Assembly: GCA_902546795.1 (NCBI GenBank)
Contig: CACCLK010000001.1
Coordinates: 1-64,000 of the forward strand
Reading direction: 5' to 3'
DNA length: 64,000 bases
Source of the DNA: an uncultured Pelagibacteraceae bacterium
GTDB taxonomy: Bacteria > Pseudomonadota > Alphaproteobacteria > Pelagibacterales > Pelagibacteraceae
Part shown: positions 1 to 11,014 of the stretch, piece by piece
Numbering within the stretch: position 1 is the first letter of the stretch
How the letters are laid out: each line of letters opens with the position of its first letter
Notes under the pieces: generated by a model
The model's input: only the letters and a program-made list of their open reading frames with translations
What the model was told of the DNA's origin: nothing
Databases searched by the model: none
Made by a program: the position numbers and the translations under genes

Positions 1-1
1 T

Positions 2-673
2 ACACTTTACCCTGAGGTTTTTAGTGGTCTTTTAAATTCTGGTTTATACAAAAAAGCATTAGATAAAAAAATTTGGAAACTAGAAATATTAAATATAAGG
101 GATTACGCTGATGATAAACATAAAACAGTCGACGACACCCCATTTGGAGGAGGGTCGGGAATGTTAATGAGGCCTGATATTTTGGCTAAAGCGCTTGATA
201 GCAACTTGGGTAAAGACGATAAAAAATTTTATTTATCACCAAGAGGAAAGGTTTTAAATCAAAAAATTGTAAAAAACCTAGCAAAGGAAAAAAAGATAAA
301 TATTATTTGTGGTCACTTTGAGGGAATTGATCAGAGAGTTTTGGAAACAAGAAATATTGAGGAGCTTAGTATTGGTGATTTCATTTTATCTGGAGGTGAA
401 AGTGCAGCAATTGTTTTACTAGATGCAGTGATCCGTTTATTACCAGGTGTTCTTGGAAATGAAAAATCTTCAAAAGAGGAGAGTTTTGAGAATGGATTAT
501 TAGAGTACCCACAGTACACCAAGCCTCAAAATTGGGAGGAAAAAAGGCCACCAGAGGTTCTTTTATCCGGTGATCATGCTAAAATTAAGCACTGGCGTTT
601 ATCTCAATCTGAGGCTATAACACGTCGCCAGAGACCAGATCTTTGGAAAAAATATAAAAATGAAAAACATTGA
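2..673 (+). CDS. trmD: tRNA (guanine-N1)-methyltransferase, 5' truncated by window edge
   Basis: Frame open from base 2 ([19 protein letters not shown]...[11 protein letters not shown]); TrmD motifs [24 protein letters not shown]; followed by rplS. Confidence 0.95.
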   Translation, partial: TLYPEVFSGLLNSGLYKKALDKKIWKLEILNIRDYADDKHKTVDDTPFGGGSGMLMRPDILAKALDSNLGKDDKKFYLSPRGKVLNQKIVKNLAKEKKINIICGHFEGIDQRVLETRNIEELSIGDFILSGGESAAIVLLDAVIRLLPGVLGNEKSSKEESFENGLLEYPQYTKPQNWEEKRPPEVLLSGDHAKIKHWRLSQSEAITRRQRPDLWKKYKNEKH

Positions 674-1163
674 AGACATAAATAAAGCTGCTGTAAAGAA
701 AATTATCTCTAGTAAGAAAATATCCGATTTTTCTCCAGGAGATACTATTAAAGTTGGTGTAAAAATTATTGAAGGTAAAAAAGAGAGAATTCAATACTTC
801 GAAGGGGTTTGTATTGCAAAAAAAAATAGAGACATAAATTCATCTTTTACTGTAAGAAAAATTTCTTTTGGTGAAGGTGTGGAAAGAACATTCGCATTGT
901 ATAGCCCTAACCTAGACACAATAAAAGTTATAAGATCTGGTAAAGTTAGAAGAGCTAAACTTTATTATTTAAGAGATAGAAAAGGTAAGTCAGCAAGAAT
1001 TGCCGAGAGGATAAGAAAAAAAATTGGAATAGATGTGTCATCTGAGCAAGTAGAGAAGAAAACATCTTCAGTTGCTGAGTCGCAAAAAGAAAACCTGGAA
1101 AAGACAACTTCGAATAAAGATTTAAAAACTGAAAATCAAAAAGATATTAAAGACAAAAAATAA
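660..1163 (+). CDS. rplS: 50S ribosomal protein L19 with long Lys/Glu-rich C-terminal tail
   Basis: [50 protein letters not shown] typical of L19; order trmD-rplS. Confidence 0.95.
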   Translation: MKNIEDINKAAVKKIISSKKISDFSPGDTIKVGVKIIEGKKERIQYFEGVCIAKKNRDINSSFTVRKISFGEGVERTFALYSPNLDTIKVIRSGKVRRAKLYYLRDRKGKSARIAERIRKKIGIDVSSEQVEKKTSSVAESQKENLEKTTSNKDLKTENQKDIKDKK

Positions 1164-1174
1164 TTTTTTTTATA

Positions 1175-2572
1175 ATGCCAAAAACTTTATACGATAAAAT
1201 TTGGGATCACCATTTAATTGATAAACAAGAGGATGGAACTTGTCTCTTGTATGTCGATAGACATTTAGTACATGAAGTTACTAGCCCGCAGGCGTTTGAG
1301 GGCTTAAGATTACAGAAAAGAAAAGTAAGAAGACCCGAACTAACACTCGCAGTCCCTGATCACAACGTTCCAACTACAGATAGATCAAAAGGGATAGATG
1401 ATGAAGATTCAAAAATCCAAGTAGAAACACTAAGGCAAAACTGTAGAGAATTTGGTGTTAATCTTTTTGATGTGAATGACAAAAGACAAGGCATAGTTCA
1501 TATTATAGGACCTGAGCAAGGCTTCACTCAACCCGGAACGATAATAGTTTGTGGCGATAGTCATACAGCTACCCACGGCGCTTTCGGGGCACTAGCTTTT
1601 GGAATTGGAACATCCGAGGTGGAACACGTTTTGGCTACACAAACATTAATTCAAAAAAAATCAAAAAACTTAAGAATAAATGTAAATGGAAGTTTACCAA
1701 AAGGTGTAACAGCAAAAGATGTAATTTTAAAAATCATAGGAACTATTGGAACAGCAGGTGGGACTGGTTATGTAATAGAGTACGCTGGTGAAGTGATTAA
1801 AAGTTTAAGTATGGAAGAACGAATGACTGTTTGCAATATGACAATAGAGGCTGGTGCACGTGCTGGCCTAATTGCCCCAGATGAAAAAACTTTTGAATAT
1901 CTAAAAGGGAAAAATATGTCACCAAAAGATGAAAATTGGACGAAAGCTTTAAAATTTTGGAAAACATTATTTTCAGATAATGATTGTATGTTTGATAAAG
2001 AAATAAATTTAGAAGGAAAAGATATAGAGCCGTTAGTTACTTGGGGGACTTCACCGCAAGATGTTTCTCCTATAAATGGCACAGTCCCTGATCCAGAAAG
2101 GGAAAAGAATGAAGATAGAAAAATGGCTATGAAAAGATCGCTAGATTATATGGGTCTTAAAGCGAATACCAAAATATCTGAAATAAAAATAGACAAGATT
2201 TTCATCGGAAGCTGCACTAATGGCAGAATTGAAGATTTGAGACTAGCAGCTGATCTTTTAAAAGGAAAAAAAATTGCAAAGAATGTTAGTGCAATGGTAG
2301 TGCCTGGTTCTGGCTTAGTTAAAGAACAAGCAGAAAAAGAGGGTCTGGATCAAATATTTAAAGAGGCGGGATTTGAATGGAGAGAACCTGGTTGCTCAAT
2401 GTGTTTAGGAATGAACCCGGATCAACTTAAACCCAGAGAAAGATGTGCGTCTACTTCCAACAGAAATTTCGAGGGAAGACAGGGAAGAGGTGGTAGAACT
2501 CACCTAGTAAGCCCAGGAATGGCAATAGCGGCGGCTATCACAGGACATCTTTCAGATGTAAGAAAGATATAG
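1175..2572 (+). CDS. leuC: 3-isopropylmalate dehydratase large subunit
   Basis: Aconitase-family motifs [55 protein letters not shown]. Confidence 0.97.
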   Translation: MPKTLYDKIWDHHLIDKQEDGTCLLYVDRHLVHEVTSPQAFEGLRLQKRKVRRPELTLAVPDHNVPTTDRSKGIDDEDSKIQVETLRQNCREFGVNLFDVNDKRQGIVHIIGPEQGFTQPGTIIVCGDSHTATHGAFGALAFGIGTSEVEHVLATQTLIQKKSKNLRINVNGSLPKGVTAKDVILKIIGTIGTAGGTGYVIEYAGEVIKSLSMEERMTVCNMTIEAGARAGLIAPDEKTFEYLKGKNMSPKDENWTKALKFWKTLFSDNDCMFDKEINLEGKDIEPLVTWGTSPQDVSPINGTVPDPEREKNEDRKMAMKRSLDYMGLKANTKISEIKIDKIFIGSCTNGRIEDLRLAADLLKGKKIAKNVSAMVVPGSGLVKEQAEKEGLDQIFKEAGFEWREPGCSMCLGMNPDQLKPRERCASTSNRNFEGRQGRGGRTHLVSPGMAIAAAITGHLSDVRKI

Positions 2573-2574
2573 AA

Positions 2575-3171
2575 ATGAAAAAATTTAAAAATCTTAAATC
2601 AATTCCTGCATATTTGTCGTTACAAAACATTGATACAGATATGATAATCCCAAAACAGTTTTTAAAAACTATCAAAAGAACTGGTTTAGGCAAAAGTTTA
2701 TTTTATGAAATGCGTTACGATGAACAAGGCAAGATGATAAAGGACTTTATATTAAACAAAACTCCTTACGATAAATCAAAAATCCTTATAGCTGGTAAAA
2801 ACTTCGGCTGTGGATCTTCAAGAGAGCATGCTCCGTGGGCTCTATCGGATTTTGGAATTAAATGTATTATAAGCTCCAGCTTTGCAGATATATTTTACAA
2901 CAATTGTTTTAAAAACGGAATTTTGCCCATTAAGATTGAAGAGAAAATTATTAATGAACTTGTAATGTATTTCGAAACAAAGAAAGAGATAGAAGTGGAC
3001 TTAATTAACCAGAAAATAAATTGTGGTAATAAAAAATTCCAATTTAAAATTGATAGCTTTCAAAAAAAATGTTTATTAGAAGGACTTGATGATATTGATT
3101 TATCTTTCAAAAAAATCGATCAGATTAAAAATTTTGAAATAAAACTAAAACAAGATAAACCTTGGATTTAA
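2575..3171 (+). CDS. leuD: 3-isopropylmalate dehydratase small subunit
   Basis: NIDTDMIIPKQFLK, GKNFGCGSSREHAPWAL. Confidence 0.97.
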   Translation: MKKFKNLKSIPAYLSLQNIDTDMIIPKQFLKTIKRTGLGKSLFYEMRYDEQGKMIKDFILNKTPYDKSKILIAGKNFGCGSSREHAPWALSDFGIKCIISSSFADIFYNNCFKNGILPIKIEEKIINELVMYFETKKEIEVDLINQKINCGNKKFQFKIDSFQKKCLLEGLDDIDLSFKKIDQIKNFEIKLKQDKPWI

Positions 3172-3177
3172 TAAAAA

Positions 3178-4275
3178 GTGAGAAGTAGAAAAATATTATT
3201 GTTGCCTGGTGATGGTGTTGGCCCAGAAGTTGTTGGTGAAGTTAAAAAAATTATTAATTGGCTTAATTCAAAAAAATCGTTAGATTTTAAAGTAGAACAA
3301 GAGTTGATTGGTGGTGCTTCAATAGACAAAAACAAAACTCCAATTACAGACGAGGTATTTTACAAATCATTAGAATGTGATGCAGTTATACTGGGCGCTT
3401 GCGGTGGCCCAAAGTGGGATAATTTAGAATTTTCAAAAAAACCAGAAAGAGCATTATTGAAACTTCGAAAAGAATTAAAGCTTTTTGCAAATCTTAGACC
3501 AGCAATTTGCTTTAAACAACTTGTAGAGGCTTCTACACTTAAACCTGAAATCGTATCTGGTTTAGATATTATGATAGTTAGAGAATTAACAGGAGGAATT
3601 TATTTTGGAGAGCCAAGAGGTATCGAGCCTTATAAAAACAACGAGAGAAAAGGAATAAATACGCACACCTACACATCCAGTGAAATTCATAGAATAGCAA
3701 GAGTAGCCTTTGAATTAGCGAAAAAAAGAAAAAATAAAGTTACATCTTGTGAGAAATCAAACGTGATGGAAGCCGGGGTTTTATGGAGAGAAGAGGTTCA
3801 AAACTTAAAAGATAAAGAGTTTGGCAAAGTCAATTTAGAGCACATGCTTGCTGATAATGCTGCAATGCAACTTCTAAGAAATCCTAAGCAATTCGATGTA
3901 ATTTTAGCTGATAATTTATTTGGAGATATGTTATCAGATGAGGCTGCAATGCTTACTGGTTCTCTAGGTCTTTTACCTTCTGCATCCTTAGGAGCAAAAG
4001 ACAAAAACGGAAAAATTCGCTCTCTGTTTGAACCTTGTCACGGCTCAGCACCAGATATTGCTGGAAAAAATATATCTAATCCAATTGCGACTATATTGAG
4101 TTTTTCAATGGCTCTTAGATACTCTCTGGACATGGATAAAGAAGCAGACGCTCTTGATAACGCAGTTCAACAAGTTCTTGACGATGGATTAAGAACTAAA
4201 GATATAGTATCTAAAGGAACTAAAGAGGTTACAACCTCTCAAATGGGTGATGCAATAATCTCGAAACTAAAATAA
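3178..4275 (+). CDS. leuB: 3-isopropylmalate dehydrogenase (GTG start)
   Basis: [53 protein letters not shown]; adjacent to leuCD. Confidence 0.97.
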   Translation: MRSRKILLLPGDGVGPEVVGEVKKIINWLNSKKSLDFKVEQELIGGASIDKNKTPITDEVFYKSLECDAVILGACGGPKWDNLEFSKKPERALLKLRKELKLFANLRPAICFKQLVEASTLKPEIVSGLDIMIVRELTGGIYFGEPRGIEPYKNNERKGINTHTYTSSEIHRIARVAFELAKKRKNKVTSCEKSNVMEAGVLWREEVQNLKDKEFGKVNLEHMLADNAAMQLLRNPKQFDVILADNLFGDMLSDEAAMLTGSLGLLPSASLGAKDKNGKIRSLFEPCHGSAPDIAGKNISNPIATILSFSMALRYSLDMDKEADALDNAVQQVLDDGLRTKDIVSKGTKEVTTSQMGDAIISKLK

Positions 4276-4284
4276 ATTATAAAT

Positions 4285-5271
4285 ATGAACTTAGCTATTA
4301 TAGGCGCAACAGGAAATGTTGGAAGAAAAACAATAGAAGTATTGGAAAAATCTAAAATACAAATTGATGAGTTGTTTTTAGTTGCATCCAAAAAAAGCGC
4401 AGGAGTCAAAATCAAGTTTAAAAAAAAAGAATTAGAGGTCTTAGATTTAGAAAATTATGATTTTTCAAAAGCAGAGATTACTTTTTTTGCTGCAGGAAGT
4501 CTCATTGCAAAACAATGGGTTCCAAAAGCAAGTAAAAAAACAATTGTTATTGATAATTCAAGGTACTTTAGGATGGAAAAAGAAATTCCACTTGTGGTTG
4601 CTGAAGTAAATCCAGAACAATTAAAAAAACATAGAAATGTTATCGCAAATCCTAATTGTTCAACGATTCAAATGGTTTTAGCTCTAAAACCGTTACATGA
4701 AAAATATAAAATTAAGAGAGTTATCGTTTCAACTTATCAAGCTGTCTCAGGCGCAGGTAAAGCAGCAATGGATGAACTATTAGATCAAACCAAGAATGTT
4801 CTAGCTGAAAAAAAAGTTTTATCGCAAAATTTTTCTAAACAAATAGCATTTAATCTTATCCCACAAATTGATGATTTTGATATCGATGGTTATACTAAAG
4901 AGGAACTCAAGATGGAGAATGAAACAAAAAAAATTCTTGATAGTGATATAAAAATTTCAGCTACCTGCGTACGTGTTCCCGTATTAAACTCCCACTCGGA
5001 GTCAGTAAATATTGAATTTGAACAGCGTTTTGACCTTGAGGATTTAAGAAAAACTCTGGAAAATGCACCAGGCTGCAAGGTAATAGATGGACATCAAGAC
5101 GGTGAATACATTACGCCAGTTGAAGCCAGCGGAGATCATAAAACTTTTATTTCTAGAATAAGAAAAGATCATTCTAATGAAAAAGCTATAAATATTTGGA
5201 TTGTTTCAGACAATTTATTAAAAGGTGCAGCTTTAAATACTGTTCAAATCGCTGAGGAATTAGTAAAATAA
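4285..5271 (+). CDS. asd: aspartate-semialdehyde dehydrogenase
   Basis: IIGATGNVGRKTIEVL, NPNCSTIQMVLALKPLH, STYQAVSGAGKAAMDEL. Confidence 0.96.
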   Translation: MNLAIIGATGNVGRKTIEVLEKSKIQIDELFLVASKKSAGVKIKFKKKELEVLDLENYDFSKAEITFFAAGSLIAKQWVPKASKKTIVIDNSRYFRMEKEIPLVVAEVNPEQLKKHRNVIANPNCSTIQMVLALKPLHEKYKIKRVIVSTYQAVSGAGKAAMDELLDQTKNVLAEKKVLSQNFSKQIAFNLIPQIDDFDIDGYTKEELKMENETKKILDSDIKISATCVRVPVLNSHSESVNIEFEQRFDLEDLRKTLENAPGCKVIDGHQDGEYITPVEASGDHKTFISRIRKDHSNEKAINIWIVSDNLLKGAALNTVQIAEELVK

Positions 5272-5274
5272 GTT

Positions 5275-5661
5275 ATGAATTATAATAAGAATCCACTCAC
5301 ACCCCACCTTCAAGTCTATCGATGGCAGATATCATCTTTATTATCCATTACTCACAGGATAGTTGGAGTAGTAAATTTTTTATTAATGATTTTATTTTGT
5401 TCATGGTTGATACTAATTTTTTTAAATCAAGATTTTTTAGTTTTAGGAAAAGAAGTGTTCGCTTCTTTTTTTGGTAATTTTATCATCTTATCTGTTTGCT
5501 GGACTTTTAGTTTTTTTGTATTGAACGAAATAAGGCATCTTGTCTGGGACCTAGGTTATGGTTTTGATGTAAAAATTTCAAAAATATCAGGATTTGCAGT
5601 TTTGATAGGATCATTTGTTCTTGCAGTAATAATATATAAACTTGGTGGTTTTTTTCTATGA
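5275..5661 (+). CDS. sdhC: succinate dehydrogenase cytochrome b556 subunit
   Basis: NPLTPHLQVYRWQISSLLSITHRIVGV; three TM segments; sdh operon. Confidence 0.93.
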   Translation: MNYNKNPLTPHLQVYRWQISSLLSITHRIVGVVNFLLMILFCSWLILIFLNQDFLVLGKEVFASFFGNFIILSVCWTFSFFVLNEIRHLVWDLGYGFDVKISKISGFAVLIGSFVLAVIIYKLGGFFL

Positions 5662-5984
5662 TGCATGTATCAACAAAAAAATGGCTTTTTACAAAAATTA
5701 GCTCAGCCGTATTAATACCTTTAATGATTTGGTTTTTGTTAAATTTTGTCTCAATTCTTAAAAAAGATCAAATTGAGCTATTGCAATTTTTAACCTCTCA
5801 ACCTTCTAAACTAGTTTTATCTGTATTTTTAGTGATTTTCTTCTTTTTTTTCTCTCTTACTATAAGCGAGATATTTGAGGACTATTTAAGCAATAACAAA
5901 ATCAAAAATGTCGCAAACAAGTTGCTGTATTTTTTTGCTATAACGTTTCCACTAATAACAATTTTTAGTATACATAACTTATAA
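5658..5984 (+). CDS. sdhD: succinate dehydrogenase membrane anchor subunit
   Basis: Small 3-TM protein between sdhC and sdhA, 4-bp overlap with sdhC. Confidence 0.85.
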   Translation: MMHVSTKKWLFTKISSAVLIPLMIWFLLNFVSILKKDQIELLQFLTSQPSKLVLSVFLVIFFFFFSLTISEIFEDYLSNNKIKNVANKLLYFFAITFPLITIFSIHNL

Positions 5985-5985
5985 A

Positions 5986-7761
5986 ATGAAAACTTATAAA
6001 ATAATTGATCATGAGTATGATGTTGTAGTTCTTGGGGCCGGCGGTTCAGGTCTTAGGGCAGCTGTGGGTTTATCTGAAGAAGGATTGAAAACAGCATGTA
6101 TTTCAAAAGTGTTTCCAACAAGAAGTCATACTTCTGCAGCTCAAGGCGGAATTTCGGCTGCTCTAGGCAACATGGGCGAAGATGACTGGAGATGGCACAT
6201 GTATGACACTGTAAAAGGATCAGACTGGTTAGGTGACCAGGATGCAATTGAATATTTATGTAAAGAAGCCCCTCAAGCTGTTTTAGAACTCGAAAGATAT
6301 GGTGTCCCTTTCAGTAGAACTGAAGACGGCAAAATTTATCAAAGACCCTTTGGGGGTATGACAAAAAACTATGGTAATGGCACAGCACAAAGAACTTGTG
6401 CAGCCGCTGATAGAACTGGTCATGCAATTTTACATACTCTTTATGGTCAAGCTTTAAAACATAAAACTGAATTTTTTATTGAGTATTTTGCATTAGATTT
6501 AATAATGAAAAATGGAGAGTGTAAAGGAGTTATAGCGTGGAATTTAAATGATGGAACAATTCACAGATTTCGATCTCACATTACAATTATTGCTACAGGC
6601 GGATATGGAAAGATTTATTACTCTGCAACATCTGCACACACTTGCACTGGTGACGGTAATGCAATGATTTTAAGAGCTGGTTTACCATTACAAGATATGG
6701 AATTTGTTCAGTTTCACCCAACGGGCATCTATGGCGTAGGCTGTTTAATCTCAGAGGGAGTTAGAGGAGAAGGAGGATATCTACTTAACTCAGAAGGTGA
6801 AAGATTTATGGAAAGATATGCTCCAAGTGCAAAAGATTTAGCATCAAGGGATGTTGTTAGCAGGTCTATCGCAATAGAAATAAATGAAGGCAGGGGAGTT
6901 GGAAAAGAGAAAGACCACGTACATTTACATCTTGATCATATAGACTCAAAAATTATTGATGAAAAGTTACCGGGTATAGCAGAATCGGCCAAAACTTTCT
7001 CAGGTGTCGATGTAACAAAAGAACCTATACCTGTTGTTCCAACAGTTCATTACAACATGGGTGGAATACCAACTAATTACAAAGCAGAAGTTTTAACTTT
7101 AAACGGTTCTGAAAAAACTGTTAAAGGCTTGATGGCGATTGGTGAAGCGGCCTGCGTATCAGTTCATGGGGCAAACAGATTAGGTTCGAATTCCCTCATC
7201 GATCTTGTTGTTTTTGGCAAAGCTGCAGCAAAAAGGGCGTCCGAGCTTGTTAAACCTGGAATGCCACATGAGGAAGTTTCCCAAACAGAAACTGATAAAT
7301 GTTTAGATCGGTTTGATAAAATAAGAAGCTCCAAAGGACAAACAAAAACATCAGAATTAAGACTATCTATGCAGAAAACAATGCAGAGCAAATGTGCAGT
7401 TTTTAGAACTGAAAAAACATTAAAAGAGGGCGTAGAACAGATTAGAAAATCTTATGAAGGTATGTCTGATTTGTCTGTTAAAGATCAGTCTTTGTTATTC
7501 AATACCGATCTCGTGGAAACCTTGGAATTTGATAATCTTATAAGACAGGCAATGACAACAATGGATAGCGCATATCACAGAAAAGAAAGTAGAGGCGCTC
7601 ATGCTAGAGAAGACTTCGCCAAAAGGGATGACAAAAATTATATGAAACACACTTTAGCCTGGCAAGATGGAAGAAAAGTTAATATTAAGTACAGAGATGT
7701 TCACTCAAGCACTCTAACTAATGATGTTCAATACTTTCCACCAAAAGAAAGAGTGTATTAA
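5986..7761 (+). CDS. sdhA: succinate dehydrogenase flavoprotein subunit
   Basis: [63 protein letters not shown]. Confidence 0.98.
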   Translation: MKTYKIIDHEYDVVVLGAGGSGLRAAVGLSEEGLKTACISKVFPTRSHTSAAQGGISAALGNMGEDDWRWHMYDTVKGSDWLGDQDAIEYLCKEAPQAVLELERYGVPFSRTEDGKIYQRPFGGMTKNYGNGTAQRTCAAADRTGHAILHTLYGQALKHKTEFFIEYFALDLIMKNGECKGVIAWNLNDGTIHRFRSHITIIATGGYGKIYYSATSAHTCTGDGNAMILRAGLPLQDMEFVQFHPTGIYGVGCLISEGVRGEGGYLLNSEGERFMERYAPSAKDLASRDVVSRSIAIEINEGRGVGKEKDHVHLHLDHIDSKIIDEKLPGIAESAKTFSGVDVTKEPIPVVPTVHYNMGGIPTNYKAEVLTLNGSEKTVKGLMAIGEAACVSVHGANRLGSNSLIDLVVFGKAAAKRASELVKPGMPHEEVSQTETDKCLDRFDKIRSSKGQTKTSELRLSMQKTMQSKCAVFRTEKTLKEGVEQIRKSYEGMSDLSVKDQSLLFNTDLVETLEFDNLIRQAMTTMDSAYHRKESRGAHAREDFAKRDDKNYMKHTLAWQDGRKVNIKYRDVHSSTLTNDVQYFPPKERVY

Positions 7762-8537
7762 TGGCTGAGTTCAGTCTCCCTTCTAATTCAAAAATAATTA
7801 AAGGGGACTATTATCAGGATAAAACTGGTTCAAAAAATATTAAAAAAGTTAACGTTTACAGGTGGAATCCTGAGGACGATAAAAATCCAAGAATAGACAC
7901 CTTTGAAGTCGACATGAGCAACTGTGGTCCTAAAGTTTTAGATATACTTTTTAAAATTAAAAATGAATTAGACCCTTCTTTAACCTTTAGAAGATCATGC
8001 GCGCATGGAGTATGTGGATCGTGTGCAATGAATGTTGACGGTGTCAACACTTTATCTTGTATAAAATCTCATTCAGATATTAAGGGAGATTTAAATATTT
8101 ATCCTTTACCACACCTAAGAGTAGTGAAAGATTTAATTGGTGACTTAAGCAATTTATATAAACAGTACGAGTCAATCCAACCTTGGTTAAAAACTTCAAA
8201 AACTAGTAAAGAGAAAGAGGAAATAATTCAATCACAAAAAGATAGATCAAAATTAGACGGTTACTACGAATGCATACTTTGTGCGTGTTGCTCAACTTCT
8301 TGCCCAAGCTATTGGTGGAATGGAGACAAATATTTGGGACCAGCAGTTCTTCTTCAAGCTTACAGATGGATCAATGATAGCAGAGACGAGGAAAAAAATG
8401 AAAGGTTAAAAAAAGTTGCTGACGAATTAAAATTATATAGATGCCATACTATTATGAATTGTACTAATTCTTGTCCAAAAGGACTAAATCCTGCAAAAGC
8501 TATAGCATCTATAAAAAAAATGCTTGCAACAAGCTAA
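7761..8537 (+). CDS. sdhB: succinate dehydrogenase iron-sulfur subunit
   Basis: [50 protein letters not shown]. Confidence 0.98.
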   Translation: MAEFSLPSNSKIIKGDYYQDKTGSKNIKKVNVYRWNPEDDKNPRIDTFEVDMSNCGPKVLDILFKIKNELDPSLTFRRSCAHGVCGSCAMNVDGVNTLSCIKSHSDIKGDLNIYPLPHLRVVKDLIGDLSNLYKQYESIQPWLKTSKTSKEKEEIIQSQKDRSKLDGYYECILCACCSTSCPSYWWNGDKYLGPAVLLQAYRWINDSRDEEKNERLKKVADELKLYRCHTIMNCTNSCPKGLNPAKAIASIKKMLATS

Positions 8538-8561
8538 AAGCTTATTTATTCAATAAATACC

Positions 8562-10055
8562 ATGAACCTTATTGAACATTATGTGAATGGAAAAAAATTT
8601 GCAGGTAAGTCAAAAAGAACTGGTAAAGTTTTCAACCCTGCAACGGGTGAACAAAGTGCAGAAGTAAAGCTCGCTACGGGTACCGATCTTGATGAAACCG
8701 TTAAAGTTGCAAAAAAAGCTTTCCATGAGTGGTCTAACAAGACCCCACTTTACAGGGCAAGAATTTTATTTAAATTTAAAGAGCTAATTGAAAAGTATTC
8801 TGACGAACTAACAAAATCAATTGTTGCTGAACATGGAAAAGTTTTTGAGGATGCTAGAGGCTCGCTCACAAGAGGCCTGGAGGTGGTTGAATTTGCTTGC
8901 GGCATACCTCAAATGTTAAAAGGTGAGTATACTGAAAATGTTGGAACAAATGTTGATAGTTGGTCATTAAGACAACCTTTAGGCGTTTGCGCAGGCATAA
9001 CACCTTTTAATTTCCCAGCTATGGTACCTATGTGGATGTTTCCAATGGCGATTGCTTGTGGAAATACTTTTATTTTAAAACCTTCAGAAAAAGATCCCTC
9101 TTGTTCAATCAGACTTGCTGAATTGTTTTCTGAGGCTGGTTTACCCGATGGAGTTTTAAATGTAGTCAACGGCGATAAAGAAGCCGTGGATGCAATCATT
9201 AAAAATAAAGATATTAGCGCCGTAAGCTTTGTAGGATCAACGCCAATAGCAAAATATATTTATGAAAATTGTGCAAAAAATGAAAAAAGAGTCCAGGCTC
9301 TAGGCGGTGCAAAAAATCATTGTGTTGTAATGCCTGATTGTGATCTAGATCAAGCCGTTAATGGTTTAATGGGAGCAGCCTATGGTTCAGCTGGTGAGAG
9401 ATGTATGGCTCAATCTGTAGCAGTTGCTGTAGGGAATATTGGAGATAAGTTAGTCAATAGTCTAGCAAAAAAAGTTGAAAATTTAAAAGTTGGACCTGGC
9501 ATGGATAAAAATTCTGAGATGGGCCCCTTGGTAACAAAAGAACATTTGAATAAAGTAAAAGGATATGTAGATCTTGGAGTTAAAGAGGGAGCCAAACTCG
9601 TTGTAGATGGAAGAAAACTAAGCTTACAGGGTTATGAAAACGGATTTTATATGGGAGGCTGTCTGTTTGACCAAGTAAAAAAAGACATGAGAATATATAA
9701 GGAAGAAATTTTTGGACCTGTTTTATCAGTAATTAGAGTTAAAAATTTTAATGAAGCTCTTCAGTTGGTAAATGATCATGAGTATGGAAACGGTGTAAGT
9801 ATTTTTACTAGAGACGGGGATACCGGAAGAACATTCTCATCTAAAGCTCAGATCGGAATGGTTGGAATTAATATTCCTATTCCAGTTCCAGTCGCTTTCC
9901 ACAGTTTTGGCGGTTGGAAAAGATCATTATTCGGAGACCAGCACATGCACGGTCCAGAGGGAGTAAGGTTCTATACAAAATTAAAAACCGTGACATCGAG
10001 ATGGCCTTCCGGATTAAGATCAGATCCAGAATTTACAATGCCAACAATGAAATAA
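8562..10055 (+). CDS. mmsA: CoA-acylating methylmalonate-semialdehyde dehydrogenase
   Basis: ALDH-superfamily protein with LGGAKNHCVVMPDCDLDQAVNGLMGAAYGSAGERCMAQSVAV and GVCAGITPFNFPAMVPMWMFP. Confidence 0.93.
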   Translation: MNLIEHYVNGKKFAGKSKRTGKVFNPATGEQSAEVKLATGTDLDETVKVAKKAFHEWSNKTPLYRARILFKFKELIEKYSDELTKSIVAEHGKVFEDARGSLTRGLEVVEFACGIPQMLKGEYTENVGTNVDSWSLRQPLGVCAGITPFNFPAMVPMWMFPMAIACGNTFILKPSEKDPSCSIRLAELFSEAGLPDGVLNVVNGDKEAVDAIIKNKDISAVSFVGSTPIAKYIYENCAKNEKRVQALGGAKNHCVVMPDCDLDQAVNGLMGAAYGSAGERCMAQSVAVAVGNIGDKLVNSLAKKVENLKVGPGMDKNSEMGPLVTKEHLNKVKGYVDLGVKEGAKLVVDGRKLSLQGYENGFYMGGCLFDQVKKDMRIYKEEIFGPVLSVIRVKNFNEALQLVNDHEYGNGVSIFTRDGDTGRTFSSKAQIGMVGINIPIPVPVAFHSFGGWKRSLFGDQHMHGPEGVRFYTKLKTVTSRWPSGLRSDPEFTMPTMK

Positions 10056-10057
10056 TT

Positions 10058-11014
10058 ATGAAGAAAAAGATTTCATTAATAGGAGCAGGTCAAATAGGTG
10101 GTACACTAGCACATTTAATAGCACTTAAAGGGTTGGCCGATGTTGTCTTATTCGACGTCGCGGAAGGTTTAGCAAAAGGAAAAGCATTAGATATTGCTCA
10201 ATCTTCACCAGTAAGCAAATTTAGTACTAATTTGGTTGGAACTAATAATTATAAAGATATTAAAGACTCCGATGTAATTATAATAACTGCTGGAGTTCCT
10301 AGAAAACCTGGTATGACAAGAGACGACCTACTTGGAATTAATTTAAAAATTATAAAGGAGGTAGCAAAAGGTATTAAAGAAAATTCACCAGAGTCTTTTA
10401 TAATCTGTATCACAAATCCTTTAGACGTAATTGTAATGGCGCTACAAAAATATTCTGGATTGCCAGCTAATAAAATTGTCGGGATGGCTGGAATATTAGA
10501 CTCATCTAGATTCATTTATTTCTTATCTCAGGAGTTAAATGTGCCGGTTAATAAGATTAAATCATTCGTACTCGGAGGTCATGGGGATACAATGGTTGCC
10601 ATGATAAATCACACAATAGTTGATGGTAAATCTCTAAAAGATTATATCAATGATGGAAAAATTTCAGAAGAAAAGCTTTTAAAGATTGTAGATAGAACAA
10701 AAAAGGGTGGAGCCGAAATTGTGAAGTATTTGGAAAAAGGGTCAGCATTTTACGCACCCGCCGCTGCAGGTGTTGAAATGGCAGAAAGTTTCTTGAAAAA
10801 TGAAAAAAAACAGCTCCCTTGTGCTGCATACCTAAACGGGGAATATGGTGTAAAAAATCTTTATGCAGGTGTGCCAGTAATAATCGGTAACAAGGGAGTC
10901 GAGAAAGTTATAGAGTTAAAATTAGACAAAGATGAAAAAATGAATTTTCATAAATCAATTGAAGCTGTAAAAGAGCTTTATAAAGCTGCAAAAAAAATTG
11001 ATACAAATCTGTGA
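10058..11014 (+). CDS. mdh: malate dehydrogenase (start set at 10058, not the track's 9914)
   Basis: MKKKISLIGAGQIGGTLAHLIALKGLADVVLFD, TAGVPRKPGMTRDDLLGIN; the track's N-terminus overlaps mmsA and is not Mdh-like. Confidence 0.96.
   Translation: MKKKISLIGAGQIGGTLAHLIALKGLADVVLFDVAEGLAKGKALDIAQSSPVSKFSTNLVGTNNYKDIKDSDVIIITAGVPRKPGMTRDDLLGINLKIIKEVAKGIKENSPESFIICITNPLDVIVMALQKYSGLPANKIVGMAGILDSSRFIYFLSQELNVPVNKIKSFVLGGHGDTMVAMINHTIVDGKSLKDYINDGKISEEKLLKIVDRTKKGGAEIVKYLEKGSAFYAPAAAGVEMAESFLKNEKKQLPCAAYLNGEYGVKNLYAGVPVIIGNKGVEKVIELKLDKDEKMNFHKSIEAVKELYKAAKKIDTNL

Noticed and set aside
1768-2082. 104-aa minus-strand ORF opposite leuC
   Set aside because: Antisense to conserved leuC; no independent support
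8535-8560. AAGCTAAAAGCTT mini-palindrome between sdhB and mmsA
   Set aside because: Very short stem and no T run; likely chance in AT-rich DNA
9914-10057. N-terminal extension of the mdh ORF in the track
   Set aside because: Overlaps mmsA out of frame; Mdh homology begins at MKKKISLIGAGQIGG (10058)
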